Made by a program: the position numbers and the translations under genes. The notes below the pieces were generated by a model, which saw nothing but the letters and a program-made list of their open reading frames with translations, was not told the origin of the DNA and ran no database searches. A stretch of DNA of 64,000 nt from Paracholeplasma brassicae (GTDB lineage Bacteria; Bacillota_I; Bacilli_A; Acholeplasmatales; UBA5453), in NCBI RefSeq assembly GCF_000967915.1, contig NC_022549.1:1414366-1478365 (forward strand), given 5' to 3'. Shown here in pieces: positions 16,119-32,974 of this stretch (position 1 is its first letter; every line of letters starts with the position of its first letter).

Positions 16119-17465
16119 TTACCCCTCAACTAATGATCTATTCATCCATGATTTCTTAAGCCATCTAACTGTCATTATAACGCCTCTAAACATTTCATCA
16201 ACACTGTAACCTAAATAGATGCCAACAAGGCCTAATCCAAGCGTATTTGAAAACAAATAAGCAAATGGGATTCCTAAGCCAAGCATACTAATTACAGCCA
16301 TAATTAAAGGAAATAACGTATCTCCGGTTGCTCTTAAAGATTGTATCACAACTAGATTTAAAACTCGACCGATTTCTAATAAAAAGCAGACCCATAAGAC
16401 GTTTCTTATGGTTTGAATCACGACTTTATCTTCGGTTAATAACGAGGCAATTTGATAAGACAACAAATTGATCACTGTCACAATGACTAAGACAATGACA
16501 GACGTTGACAAAACGGTTTTAAGCGTATTTTTATATGCGCCTTGATAATCCCCTTCGCCAATGTAATAGCCAGTTACAATCGCATTACCTGAGGCGAAAG
16601 CCCCAGAAAATAAAAAGATGTAACTCATGATCGTATTAACAAACGTTCGAGCAGAAATGACTTGTGTTCCTAATTTGTTGATAAAAGATAAAACAACGAA
16701 CTGCATCAAATTATACGTCATATTCTCAAGTGCGGATGGAATACCAATACGCAGTATTTTCTTAGAATGTTCTTGATTATAGGTTGGCTTAAGCGGTTTA
16801 ACACCAATCAATCGTTTGAGTAGAAACATTAAAATTACGAGCTGAATAAAACGCATAATCAATGTCGAGATTGCCGAACCAGCAACTCCCATTTCATTCA
16901 CACCAAATCGACCAAATATGAACATATAATTAAAGAATACATTTCCTAAATTCGCAAATATTACGGTATACATCACTTTTTTAGCGTGTCCGAAACTTCT
17001 TAATCCAGCACTAATTGCATTACCAATGGAAACGAATATTAATGATATTGCTGTGTAAAAAAGATAATCATAAGACAGTGTTCTAATTTCAACCGGTGTT
17101 TCTATGACAATAAACAGAAGGTTACCTAAAAATATCAGTAGCAAGCTAATGAATAAACCAACAAAAACTTGCATTAATATGCCACTTGAAATCGTTTCTT
17201 TCGCTTCTTTTTGTTTTTTTGCCCCCAAATACTGTGAAACAACAACCCCAATTCCGGTAGCAACTACATTTAACAAGACACCAAATAAGTTAATCACCGT
17301 ACTCGCATTTCCAACCGCTGCTACACTACCAACTGCTGAAGGTGTTATTTTTTCATAAAAACTGATCATAAGTGTATCCACAGATCCCATTAAAATGAAA
17401 AATGCAAGTTCAATAAAAATCGGTATGGTTAATATCCACACATTTTTCTCTAATTTTGTTTCCAT
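16119..17465 (-). CDS. MATE family efflux transporter
   Basis: A 448-aa membrane protein with twelve predicted helices in two homologous halves. The N-terminal WILTIPIFIELAF and GSVDTLMIS segments, the GAKKQKEA cytoplasmic loop and second-half GIPSALENMTYNLMQ match the NorM/DinF (MatE) family. These export cationic compounds with Na+ or H+ antiport; the substrate is unknown. It is the first gene of a tight unit with udk, mtnN and pfpI. Confidence 0.9.
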   Translation of the reverse strand: METKLEKNVWILTIPIFIELAFFILMGSVDTLMISFYEKITPSAVGSVAAVGNASTVINLFGVLLNVVATGIGVVVSQYLGAKKQKEAKETISSGILMQVFVGLFISLLLIFLGNLLFIVIETPVEIRTLSYDYLFYTAISLIFVSIGNAISAGLRSFGHAKKVMYTVIFANLGNVFFNYMFIFGRFGVNEMGVAGSAISTLIMRFIQLVILMFLLKRLIGVKPLKPTYNQEHSKKILRIGIPSALENMTYNLMQFVVLSFINKLGTQVISARTFVNTIMSYIFLFSGAFASGNAIVTGYYIGEGDYQGAYKNTLKTVLSTSVIVLVIVTVINLLSYQIASLLTEDKVVIQTIRNVLWVCFLLEIGRVLNLVVIQSLRATGDTLFPLIMAVISMLGLGIPFAYLFSNTLGLGLVGIYLGYSVDEMFRGVIMTVRWLKKSWMNRSLVEG

Positions 17466-17551
17466 TATTTATCCCTCGATTGAATTCGTAACCATTATAA
17501 CATAGTTGTTAGATACGATGACATTCTCTTCTTATAATTTTTCAAAAAAAA

Positions 17552-17570
17552 ACTGAGTGTTAAACTCAGT
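17552..17570 (-). terminator. terminator after the acetyltransferase gene
   Basis: ACTGAGT-TTAAC-ACTCAGT hairpin followed by a T-run on the minus strand. Confidence 0.85.
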
Positions 17571-17582
17571 CTCTTGTTACAA

Positions 17583-17894
17583 CTAAATCGAACATTCTAC
17601 CTTGATTGAATCTAAATCCAAATCGACTAAAATATCATTTTTATCTTGATTACGTTTAAAAAAAGTCACGGCGTAAGAGCAACTAGGAATGGCTTTTAAT
17701 CCCTGTGCTTTAATGTGTTCATATGCTAAGTTTAAAAGTTTAGCAGCGACACCACCACCACGTAAAGTGGCATCAACAAACGTACGATTGATGTTCACAA
17801 CGCCATCTTTTTCTAATGGGAAGACAACCTCAGCAAGAACATTACCCTGTTCGTCTGCAGCATAAATTCGATTACTCTCATAAATAAAATCCAT
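17583..17894 (-). CDS. GNAT-type acetyltransferase (YjdJ-like small family)
   Basis: A 103-aa minimal GNAT protein. The central RGGGVAAKLLNLAYEHIK is the acetyl-CoA pyrophosphate loop (R-G-x-G-x-A form), followed by the IPSCSYAVTFF strand with conserved Cys and Tyr typical of the small GCN5-related family (PF14542). Substrate unknown. It is monocistronic, with its own terminator. Confidence 0.88.
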   Translation of the reverse strand: MDFIYESNRIYAADEQGNVLAEVVFPLEKDGVVNINRTFVDATLRGGGVAAKLLNLAYEHIKAQGLKAIPSCSYAVTFFKRNQDKNDILVDLDLDSIKVECSI

Positions 17895-17954
17895 ATCATC
17901 ACTCCTCGATTGTTATTATAGCACAGTGTTGATTTAATAGGCAAAAAAATGCAT

Positions 17955-17977
17955 AAAAAAAACGGCCTAAAAGCCGA
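17955..17977 (-). terminator. rrn copy 1 terminator
   Basis: CGGCTTTTAGGCCG hairpin followed by eight T on the minus strand, just after tRNA-Asn. Confidence 0.8.
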
Positions 17978-17990
17978 TTGAAGTAATCAG

Positions 17991-18067
17991 TGGCGCCCAA
18001 ACTAGGACTCGAACCTAGGACCCCCTGATTAACAGTCAGGTGCTCTAACCAACTGAGCTATTTAGGC
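17991..18067 (-). tRNA. tRNA-Asn (GTT), rrn copy 1
   Basis: Acceptor GCCTAAA/TTTGGGC, discriminator G, anticodon loop CTGTTAA giving GTT, encoded CCA. It lies 11 bases after the 5S rRNA, as the last gene of the rrn unit. Confidence 0.96.
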
Positions 18068-18078
18068 GTTTAAGATTA

Positions 18079-18190
18079 GCCCGGCAACGTCCTATCTTTG
18101 CACCTACAGGTACTATTTTCGGCGCTGAAGTGCTTAACTACTGTGTTCGGTATGGGAACAGGTGTGTCCACTTCGCTATCGTCACCAGAC
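18079..18190 (-). rRNA. rrf: 5S rRNA, copy 1
   Basis: 112-nt 5S rRNA; 5' GTCTGGTGACGATAGC, internal loop region GTTCGGTATGGGAACAGG on the complementary reading, and 3' GACGTTGCCGGGC closing the terminal helix. Boundaries judged by helix pairing. Confidence 0.93.
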
Positions 18191-18224
18191 GTCTCTCAAA
18201 ACTAGATAAATTCTGTATTATTGT

Positions 18225-21076
<2,852 letters not shown>

Positions 21077-21240
21077 TTACGACAGAATTTATCTACTTTT
21101 CAAAGATCTAATCTAAAACTTCTTTTTTTTACTGAAAAACTGTTAAGTCTTTCAAAACTGAATATGATGATTTCATTACGAATTGGTTTGTATCATCTCT
21201 TTATGAGATGCGATCTCGGCTTCTTAAGCCTTGTTTTCCT

Positions 21241-22772
<1,532 letters not shown>

Positions 22773-22908
22773 TGTTTATGTTTTGTTTTTCTCTTTAGCT
22801 CTAATTTCTTTTTTTATCCATTAGAATTGTTTTTTTTTAATTCGTAATTTCCTCATCATCATTCAGTTTTCAAAGACCTATCTTGCGACCTCTTTAAGGC
22901 GCTCATTT

Positions 22909-22937
22909 ATTCTAACATTTCCAACTTCGCTTGTCAA
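22909..22937 (-). promoter_or_regulatory. rrn copy 1 promoter P2
   Basis: -35 TTGACA (22932-22937), 17-bp spacer, -10 TAGAAT (22909-22914), with GAGCGCC downstream as a GC-rich discriminator. Confidence 0.85.
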
Positions 22938-23002
22938 CCTTTTTGTTTTCAAGTTTTGTTTTTTGTTTTTCTTTCGTGAGCTTCTCGTTGTCGCCGTGTT
23001 CT

Positions 23003-23031
23003 ATTCTATATCAATCCATTTTCTTTGTCAA
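23003..23031 (-). promoter_or_regulatory. rrn copy 1 promoter P1
   Basis: -35 TTGACA (23026-23031), 17-bp spacer, -10 TAGAAT (23003-23008). Two tandem promoters are typical for rrn. The gene-free stretch 22773-23202 is otherwise leader and a hairpin (about 23162-23196). Confidence 0.85.
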
Positions 23032-23202
23032 CACTTTTTATCATCTTTTTTTACCCTTTTTTTGGCTTATCGACAACCTTAACGGGCGTTTCATCATGCT
23101 ATTTTTTTATCCTACTCTCCCCTTTATATATAATACGCGCGCGTACATCCCCTCTTTTATCAAAAAAACACCTTCCGGTTGCCCTTTTTGGTGTTTTTTA
23201 CG

Positions 23203-23324
23203 CTATTTGATTGTTTCTAACTTCTTCTCTTTGTTTCCCGCTTCCTTATTTATTTGTCTCATCAACACAAACAAATAATCGCTCAGTCGGTTCACATACT
23301 GAATCATTTCTTTGTTTGCTTCTA
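23203..23324 (-). pseudogene. 3' fragment of pduO left by the rrn duplication
   Basis: The last 40 codons (ANKEMIQYVNRLSDYLF... to the TAA) are identical to the end of the intact gene at 29729-29850, then homology stops abruptly at 23324. There is no start or N-terminal part, so it is a passenger of the duplicated block. Confidence 0.93.
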
Positions 23325-24134
23325 AAAAAGATTTAGGAATCGCTAGATAAAAAAACTCATGAAATGCAATTGTTTTGTAATTGCATAACAAAGATTTGTA
23401 GAGAAAGTGATTGTGTGGTTACATGTGCCTACCAGATTACGCTGGATTAGGTGGCGTTGTTAGACAAACTTTATGCTATGAAAATGTTTTCAATATTCAT
23501 GGCGTATCAAGAAGAACGGTCTGCAGACTATTTTGATAACCATTTACCTAGTTTTCAGGTTGAAAAATGATGCAACCCTATATAGATACTCTTTTACTTT
23601 ATTGATACTAATCACCTGATTGGACAACACAACACAGTTTAATTCATCTACTTGATGAAAGTATCTTTTCATACTAAATTAATTCACATGAAAGTTACAA
23701 ACCTGGAATGACTGTTAAAAACGGTTAATTGCTTTAATTACTTTTTGGAAAACGGAATCAAGAATAGCTTCTTATTACTTAAACGGTAAACTTCTTGCCG
23801 AAAACGTAAGATACAACTACTTACTACCTAAGTGAAGTCGAAATGCCATGAGTCTATTAAATAGATAAGAATAAAACTTACTCTTTTTCGTATTTGAGGG
23901 GATATCTATGAAAACGTCAATTTCATATACGTAGTCAACCAATAAAAGTTGATCATGCAAATAGACAAGTTGATAAGAAATGGTTCGAATAGAGTAATTA
24001 AGTATCACAAGAGACATCCATGATGTTGATTGCTTGTTCTACTGTTTTAAAATGGATCGGGCTACTTATTACAGAGACATATTATTTTTCAATTTGTCAA
24101 ACTTTCCATTAAACAGTATGTACCCATAAATAAA
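23325..24134. other. spacer between rrn copies: decayed sequence
   Basis: About 810 bases without an intact gene. It holds an 8-bp inverted repeat ATGCAATT-N7-AATTGCAT (23364-23386), the PFK-like remnant listed separately, and on the minus strand two neighbouring broken frames: HFKTVEQAINIMDVSCDT near 24020-24090 and a 66-codon frame 23817-24017 that I cannot place. Both look like residues of a lost gene. Confidence 0.5.
23406..23535 (+). pseudogene. remnant resembling a phosphofructokinase N-terminus
   Basis: Two overlapping frames join into VVTC + PDYAGLGGVVRQTL + ENVFNIHGV, which resembles the VTCGG..PGLN.VVRQ...GV.NI.G segment of PFK-family enzymes (PPi-/ATP-PFK of the plant/TP0108 type). 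There is a frameshift after VVTC and a stop soon after. The match is by eye only, and nothing further of the enzyme is visible. Confidence 0.35.
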
Positions 24135-24139
24135 AAAAA

Positions 24140-24153
24140 TCCACAATTGTGGA
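24140..24153 (-). terminator. terminator of the solo 5S-tRNA-Asn unit
   Basis: TCCACAATTGTGGA hairpin followed by eight T on the minus strand; it differs from the terminators of the full rrn copies. Confidence 0.75.
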
Positions 24154-24167
24154 CTTGATTTAAATAG

Positions 24168-24244
24168 TGGCGCCCAAACTAGGACTCGAACCTAGGACCC
24201 CCTGATTAACAGTCAGGTGCTCTAACCTACTGAGCTATTTAGGC
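24168..24244 (-). tRNA. tRNA-Asn (GTT), solo unit
   Basis: Same as the rrn copies except one D-loop base (GTAGG instead of GTTGG on the tRNA strand); the conserved GG is kept, so it should fold and work. Confidence 0.93.
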
Positions 24245-24255
24245 GTTTAAGATTT

Positions 24256-24367
24256 GCCCGGCAACGTCCTATCTTTGCACCTACAGGTACTATTTTCGGC
24301 GCTGAAGTGCTTAACTACTGTGTTCGGTATGGGAACAGGTGTGTCCACTTCGCTATCGTCACCAGAC
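24256..24367 (-). rRNA. rrf: 5S rRNA, solo unit (third copy)
   Basis: 112 nt, apparently identical to the 5S of both rrn copies, but with no 16S or 23S in front. Sequence similarity to the rrn blocks ends just upstream of the 5S 5' end, where an independent promoter begins. Confidence 0.93.
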
Positions 24368-24380
24368 GTGTCGTAATAAT

Positions 24381-24408
24381 ATTATATCATACTTTGATAA
24401 ACTGTAAA
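24381..24408 (-). promoter_or_regulatory. promoter of the solo 5S-tRNA-Asn unit
   Basis: -35 TTTACA (24403-24408), 16-bp spacer, -10 TATAAT (24381-24386), about 14 bases before the 5S gene. Confidence 0.75.
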
Positions 24409-24479
24409 GGAGATTTTTAAAAAAACAGTGAAATGTCTTTAACTGGGTTTATAACTATCTACTAAGTCTATTTTTTTAT

Positions 24480-24502
24480 AAAAAAAACGGCCTAAAAGCC
24501 GA
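24480..24502 (-). terminator. rrn copy 2 terminator
   Basis: CGGCTTTTAGGCCG hairpin plus eight T, identical to copy 1. Confidence 0.8.
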
Positions 24503-24515
24503 TTGAAGTAATCAG

Positions 24516-24592
24516 TGGCGCCCAAACTAGGACTCGAACCTAGGACCCCCTGATTAACAGTCAGGTGCTCTAACCAACTGAGCTATTTAGGC
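24516..24592 (-). tRNA. tRNA-Asn (GTT), rrn copy 2
   Basis: Identical to the copy 1 tRNA-Asn: acceptor GCCTAAA/TTTGGGC, anticodon GTT, encoded CCA. Confidence 0.96.
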
Positions 24593-24603
24593 GTTTAAGA
24601 TTA

Positions 24604-24715
24604 GCCCGGCAACGTCCTATCTTTGCACCTACAGGTACTATTTTCGGCGCTGAAGTGCTTAACTACTGTGTTCGGTATGGGAACAGGTGTGTCCACTTCG
24701 CTATCGTCACCAGAC
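24604..24715 (-). rRNA. rrf: 5S rRNA, copy 2
   Basis: 112 nt, identical to copy 1 by eye, followed 11 bases later by tRNA-Asn. Confidence 0.93.
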
Positions 24716-24749
24716 GTCTCTCAAAACTAGATAAATTCTGTATTATTGT

Positions 24750-27601
<2,852 letters not shown>

Positions 27602-27766
27602 TTACGACAGAATTTATCTACTTTTCAAAGATCTAATCTAAAACTTCTTTTTTTTTACTGAAAAACTCTTAAGTCTTTCAAAACTGAATATGATGATTTC
27701 ATTACGAATTGGTTTGTATCATCTCTTTACGAGATGCGATCTCGGCTTCTTAAGCCTTGTTTTCCT

Positions 27767-29299
<1,533 letters not shown>

Positions 29300-29434
29300 T
29301 GTTTATGTTTTGTTTTTCTCTTTAGCTCTAATTTCTTTTTTTATCCATTAGAATTGTTTTTTTTAATTCGTAATTTCCTCATCATCATTCAGTTTTCAAA
29401 GACCTATCTTGCGACCTCTTTAAGGCGCTCATTT

Positions 29435-29463
29435 ATTCTAACATTTCCAACTTCGCTTGTCAA
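29435..29463 (-). promoter_or_regulatory. rrn copy 2 promoter P2
   Basis: -35 TTGACA (29458-29463), 17-bp spacer, -10 TAGAAT (29435-29440); same as copy 1. Confidence 0.85.
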
Positions 29464-29528
29464 CCTTTTTGTTTTCAAGTTTTGTTTTTTGTTTTTCTTT
29501 CGTGAGCTTCTCGTTGTCGCCGTGTTCT

Positions 29529-29557
29529 ATTCTATATCAATCCATTTTCTTTGTCAA
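29529..29557 (-). promoter_or_regulatory. rrn copy 2 promoter P1
   Basis: -35 TTGACA (29552-29557), 17-bp spacer, -10 TAGAAT (29529-29534). The stretch 29300-29690 is otherwise rrn leader and promoter region. Confidence 0.85.
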
Positions 29558-29691
29558 CACTTTTTATCATCTTTTTTTACCCTTTTTTTGGCTTATCGAC
29601 AACCTCAACCGGCGTTTCATCATGCTATTTTTTTATCCTACTCTCCCCTTTATATATAATACGCGCGCGTACGCCTGTTATAATCAAAAAA

Positions 29692-29721
29692 AACACCAGT
29701 TGTTATCGCTTTTCTGGTGTT
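29692..29721 (-). terminator. terminator after pduO
   Basis: AACACCAG / CTGGTGTT hairpin followed by a T-run on the minus strand. The equivalent hairpin in copy 1 keeps only AACACC/GGTGTT and has a wholly different loop. Confidence 0.8.
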
Positions 29722-29728
29722 TTTTACG

Positions 29729-30253
29729 CTATTTGATTGTTTCTAACTTCTTCTCTTTGTTTCCCGCTTCCTTATTTATTTGTCTCATCAACACAAACAA
29801 ATAATCGCTCAGTCGGTTCACATACTGAATCATTTCTTTGTTTGCTTCTACTTTAACAAGTAGTCGCTCAATACTTCTAATTTGGCTTCGTAGGCTTGAT
29901 ATGTGTATTGCAGCTAGTGTGCCGTCGTATGTAATAAAATTTTTCAGTGGTACCAATGACGCTTCTATTTGATCTATCTTCATCTCAAGTGAAGCAACGC
30001 TCTGATCACTTATCGATAAATTCAATCGGTGATTGACATCAACTAATGCCGAGGAAATCGTAAACAAGTGATTATTGATTGAAGAAAGTTCATCAAGAAC
30101 CTCTTGATGATTTATCTCATGCTTACAATAAGCAATACGTACACACGCCTCATCGATTTGTCCAACAAGTTCAATAATCACATCGGATTTTAAAGTTCTT
30201 TTGCCGATTAAATCGGTCTCGCCTAAATCACCACGTTTGGTGTATATTTTCAA
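29729..30253 (-). CDS. pduO: PduO-type cob(I)alamin adenosyltransferase
   Basis: A 174-aa ATP:cob(I)alamin adenosyltransferase that makes AdoCbl. N-terminal MKIYTKRGDLGETDLIGKR matches the ATP-binding TRTGD.G.T.L segment; DGTLAAIHISSLR replaces the usual GG.P.AA.LH..R, and the C-terminal NRLSDYLFVLMR motif is typical. The start overlaps the rseP stop (ATGA), so it closes the uppS-cdsA-dxr-rseP unit, an unusual place for this gene. It pairs functionally with the B12 uptake operon at 38.4-40.8 kb. No AdoCbl-dependent enzyme is in the window. Confidence 0.88.
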   Translation of the reverse strand: MKIYTKRGDLGETDLIGKRTLKSDVIIELVGQIDEACVRIAYCKHEINHQEVLDELSSINNHLFTISSALVDVNHRLNLSISDQSVASLEMKIDQIEASLVPLKNFITYDGTLAAIHISSLRSQIRSIERLLVKVEANKEMIQYVNRLSDYLFVLMRQINKEAGNKEKKLETIK

Positions 30254-31833
30254 GCAAATATCCTCCCTATGTCAAAGAATGTAATATAGACAAATAACAC
30301 CAATAACAAAATAAACATTACGTTATTGACTGTATTTTCGACTTTTTTATTAATTGGTCTTCGAATCACTGCCTCAATACCTAAAAAGACTAATCGGCCA
30401 CCATCAAGCGCCGGAATTGGTAGTAAGTTCATAATACCGATATTGACACTTAAGAACCCAATAAACCAAAGAAGCACAATTAAACCTTCTCTCGCATAGG
30501 ATCCAACAATGTTAAATATACCAACTGGGCCAGACATGTCATTTAATCCAATTTGATCAGAACCACCAAATAATAACCCTAAAACTTTAACCACTTGCAT
30601 CGCAGAACGTCCAATTTGTCTAAAGCCTTCAGTAAAGGTGTAGCCTAAATTAAAACCTGTGTCTGGTGAAATGCCTAAAACGGATTGATACACCGGAATA
30701 TCTTGTGAGTCTAGAACACCTGGTTCCCATATTTCATAAGTCACTTCGAGAGACGTTTCGTCCCTAAAGACGGTGAATGTGACCTTGCCACCTTCAAACT
30801 GATTAGCGAAGTCAATCAAGTCACTAAAGCTTAGAATAACATGTGACACACCCGTTTTTACTACTTTAGCAGAAATAATGACGTCACCTAACATCATTAA
30901 TGGTTTGTCATCTGTTCCGACTGCTTTACCATAAACCGATGCCACACGTGCACCAACAGGCGCGTATTCAATTTCATTACCATCAAAATTTGATAAGCCC
31001 ATGCTGTTGATATCGACTCTAGGTGTGACGTTTATAACAAGCTCATTGCCATCTCTTAATACTTTAACTGGTACGTCTTTACTTCCTGCATAGTGCATTA
31101 AAGCCCCACCAATTTGACTCCAACTTGCAATTTCAAACGATCCGATGGATTTAATTACATCGTTTTCCTGTATGCCGTAAATTTGAGCCGGGTTGTTCTC
31201 AACGATTTCATTAATCATCGGTCTTTCTAATGGTTTACCTTGAAATGCGGCAACCACGAAGAATAGGAAAAATGCTAAAATAAAGTTCATTGCTGGTCCA
31301 GCAAAAATCGTTAAGAAGCGTTGCCACAACGTTTTTGATTCAAATGATCGATTATAAGGTGCAATTTGCATCTTTTTCTTTTCTGTGAATACATACGATG
31401 CATCGCTTAGAACTTCAAAACGATGTTCGATTTGATTGGATACACCGCTAATAAATAGCCCATCATCTGCTTGATCATACAAATCGTATGCGGTAATAAA
31501 TAGCGATTGTTCATGTTTAACGTGCGTTGGATTTAAAATGATTTCACTCACTTTGCCGTCAATAAAATTGAGGCCAACGTGTTGTTCTTTTTTGATTAGT
31601 GCTTGCTCGATTTGTTCACCTGCCATCGAGACGAAGCCACCGATTGGTATTGCACGAAGTGAATACTGTGTTTCACCTTTTTTCTTTTGATAAACAACCG
31701 GTCCCATACCTATTGCGTATTCATGACATAAAATATTTGCACGTTTTGCAAAAATAAAATGCCCTAATTCATGTAATGCGATGATTATTCCTAAGGAAAA
31801 TACAAACGCCAAAATGTTGATAATCATATCCAT
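30250..31833 (-). CDS. rseP: site-2 intramembrane metalloprotease RseP/RasP
   Basis: A 527-aa membrane zinc protease. The HELGH zinc motif is at about residues 21-25, with an FAGPAMNF second segment, at least one PDZ domain in the middle and the NLLPIPALDGGRL motif supplying the third zinc ligand near 470. It is about 100 residues longer than Bacillus RasP, apparently in the external PDZ region. It would cut transmembrane anti-sigma or signal-peptide remnants. Gene order cdsA-dxr-rseP is conserved in Firmicutes. Confidence 0.94.
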   Translation of the reverse strand: MDMIINILAFVFSLGIIIALHELGHFIFAKRANILCHEYAIGMGPVVYQKKKGETQYSLRAIPIGGFVSMAGEQIEQALIKKEQHVGLNFIDGKVSEIILNPTHVKHEQSLFITAYDLYDQADDGLFISGVSNQIEHRFEVLSDASYVFTEKKKMQIAPYNRSFESKTLWQRFLTIFAGPAMNFILAFFLFFVVAAFQGKPLERPMINEIVENNPAQIYGIQENDVIKSIGSFEIASWSQIGGALMHYAGSKDVPVKVLRDGNELVINVTPRVDINSMGLSNFDGNEIEYAPVGARVASVYGKAVGTDDKPLMMLGDVIISAKVVKTGVSHVILSFSDLIDFANQFEGGKVTFTVFRDETSLEVTYEIWEPGVLDSQDIPVYQSVLGISPDTGFNLGYTFTEGFRQIGRSAMQVVKVLGLLFGGSDQIGLNDMSGPVGIFNIVGSYAREGLIVLLWFIGFLSVNIGIMNLLPIPALDGGRLVFLGIEAVIRRPINKKVENTVNNVMFILLLVLFVYITFFDIGRIFA

Positions 31834-31834
31834 A

Positions 31835-32974
31835 TTAACTGCCTACTCTTTCATAAATCTTCTTATTTGTTTCTAGTATTTCTTCAATCGTCGGGTTTTC
31901 TTTGTTTTCAGAAAACGTCTCTACTGCTTCAATAACACGTCTTTCTATGTCTAGAAAACCAATCTTTCCCTCTAAAAAGAGTTCAACGGCTTTCTCGTTT
32001 GCTGCATTCATAACGGTTGGATACAATCCGCCTTTTTTACCAACTTGATAAGCAAGCTCAAGCAGTGGGTATCTTTGAAAGTCCATCGGTTTGAATGTTA
32101 ATTGACCAATGGCATCAAAATCGAGTGGTTTGATATCCAAATCTAAATGATTAGGATAACTCAATGCGTATAAAATCGGCATCCGCATATCACTCGATCC
32201 TAAGACAGCCTTTAGTGATTGATCTTTAAACGTTACCATCCCATGAACGATGCTTTCTTTGTGTAACACCGTTTTTATTTGGTTGTAAGGTAACTGAAAT
32301 AAATGATGCGCCTCAATGACTTCAAGCCCTTTGTTCATCATGGTGGCTGAATCAATCGTTATTTTACTGCCCATTTTCCAGTTTGGATGGTTTAACGCTT
32401 CTTCTTTGGTTACATTCATTAACTGGTCTCTGTCTTTATCTCTAAATGAACCACCAGAGGCTGTAATTGTAATCTTTAATACATCTTCAATTTTTTCACC
32501 TTGAAGACATGAAAAAATCGCATTATGCTCACTATCGACCGGTAAAATACTGACTTTATAATCCTTAGCAAGTTTCATAATCAAATCCCCGGCCATTACT
32601 AAGGTTTCCTTATTTGCAATTGCAACACTTTTTTTACTCTTGATTGCGGCAATCGTCGGTTCTAGTCCAACAGAACCCATTAACGCATTTATCAATAAAC
32701 CTTTTTTTGAGTGAGTTGCAATCTTAATTAGTCCATCATTTCCATAAACGAACTTGATGTTCTTATACTTTGATTCATAATACGCCAAATCAGATTCATT
32801 TCTAAGACAGACCACCTCAGGTTTGAAATCCTCAATGATACGTTCATTTAACTTTGGGTTACGGATACCCAAACTAACCCCGACTAAACGATACAAATCT
32901 TTGTATTTTTCAAGAATATCGAGTGTTTGAGTCCCAATTGAGCCTGTGGCTCCTAATAAATAGATCGACTTCAT
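31835..32974 (-). CDS. dxr: 1-deoxy-D-xylulose 5-phosphate reductoisomerase
   Basis: 379 aa; second step of the MEP isoprenoid pathway (DXP to MEP, NADPH, Mn2+). It has the GATGSIGTQTLD nucleotide-binding start, NKETLVMAGDLI, PVDSEHNAIFSC with the metal-binding Asp/Glu, TASGGSFRD, HPNWKMGSKI and ATMMNKGLE. The start overlaps the cdsA stop. It shows that this wall-less lineage makes its own isoprenoid precursors, as Acholeplasma and phytoplasmas do. Confidence 0.96.
   Translation of the reverse strand: MKSIYLLGATGSIGTQTLDILEKYKDLYRLVGVSLGIRNPKLNERIIEDFKPEVVCLRNESDLAYYESKYKNIKFVYGNDGLIKIATHSKKGLLINALMGSVGLEPTIAAIKSKKSVAIANKETLVMAGDLIMKLAKDYKVSILPVDSEHNAIFSCLQGEKIEDVLKITITASGGSFRDKDRDQLMNVTKEEALNHPNWKMGSKITIDSATMMNKGLEVIEAHHLFQLPYNQIKTVLHKESIVHGMVTFKDQSLKAVLGSSDMRMPILYALSYPNHLDLDIKPLDFDAIGQLTFKPMDFQRYPLLELAYQVGKKGGLYPTVMNAANEKAVELFLEGKIGFLDIERRVIEAVETFSENKENPTIEEILETNKKIYERVGS

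Noticed and set aside
22931-23278. Phe/Ser-rich frames across the rrn leader
   Set aside because: They are translations of the A/T-rich promoter region; both rrn copies show them and real promoters lie inside.
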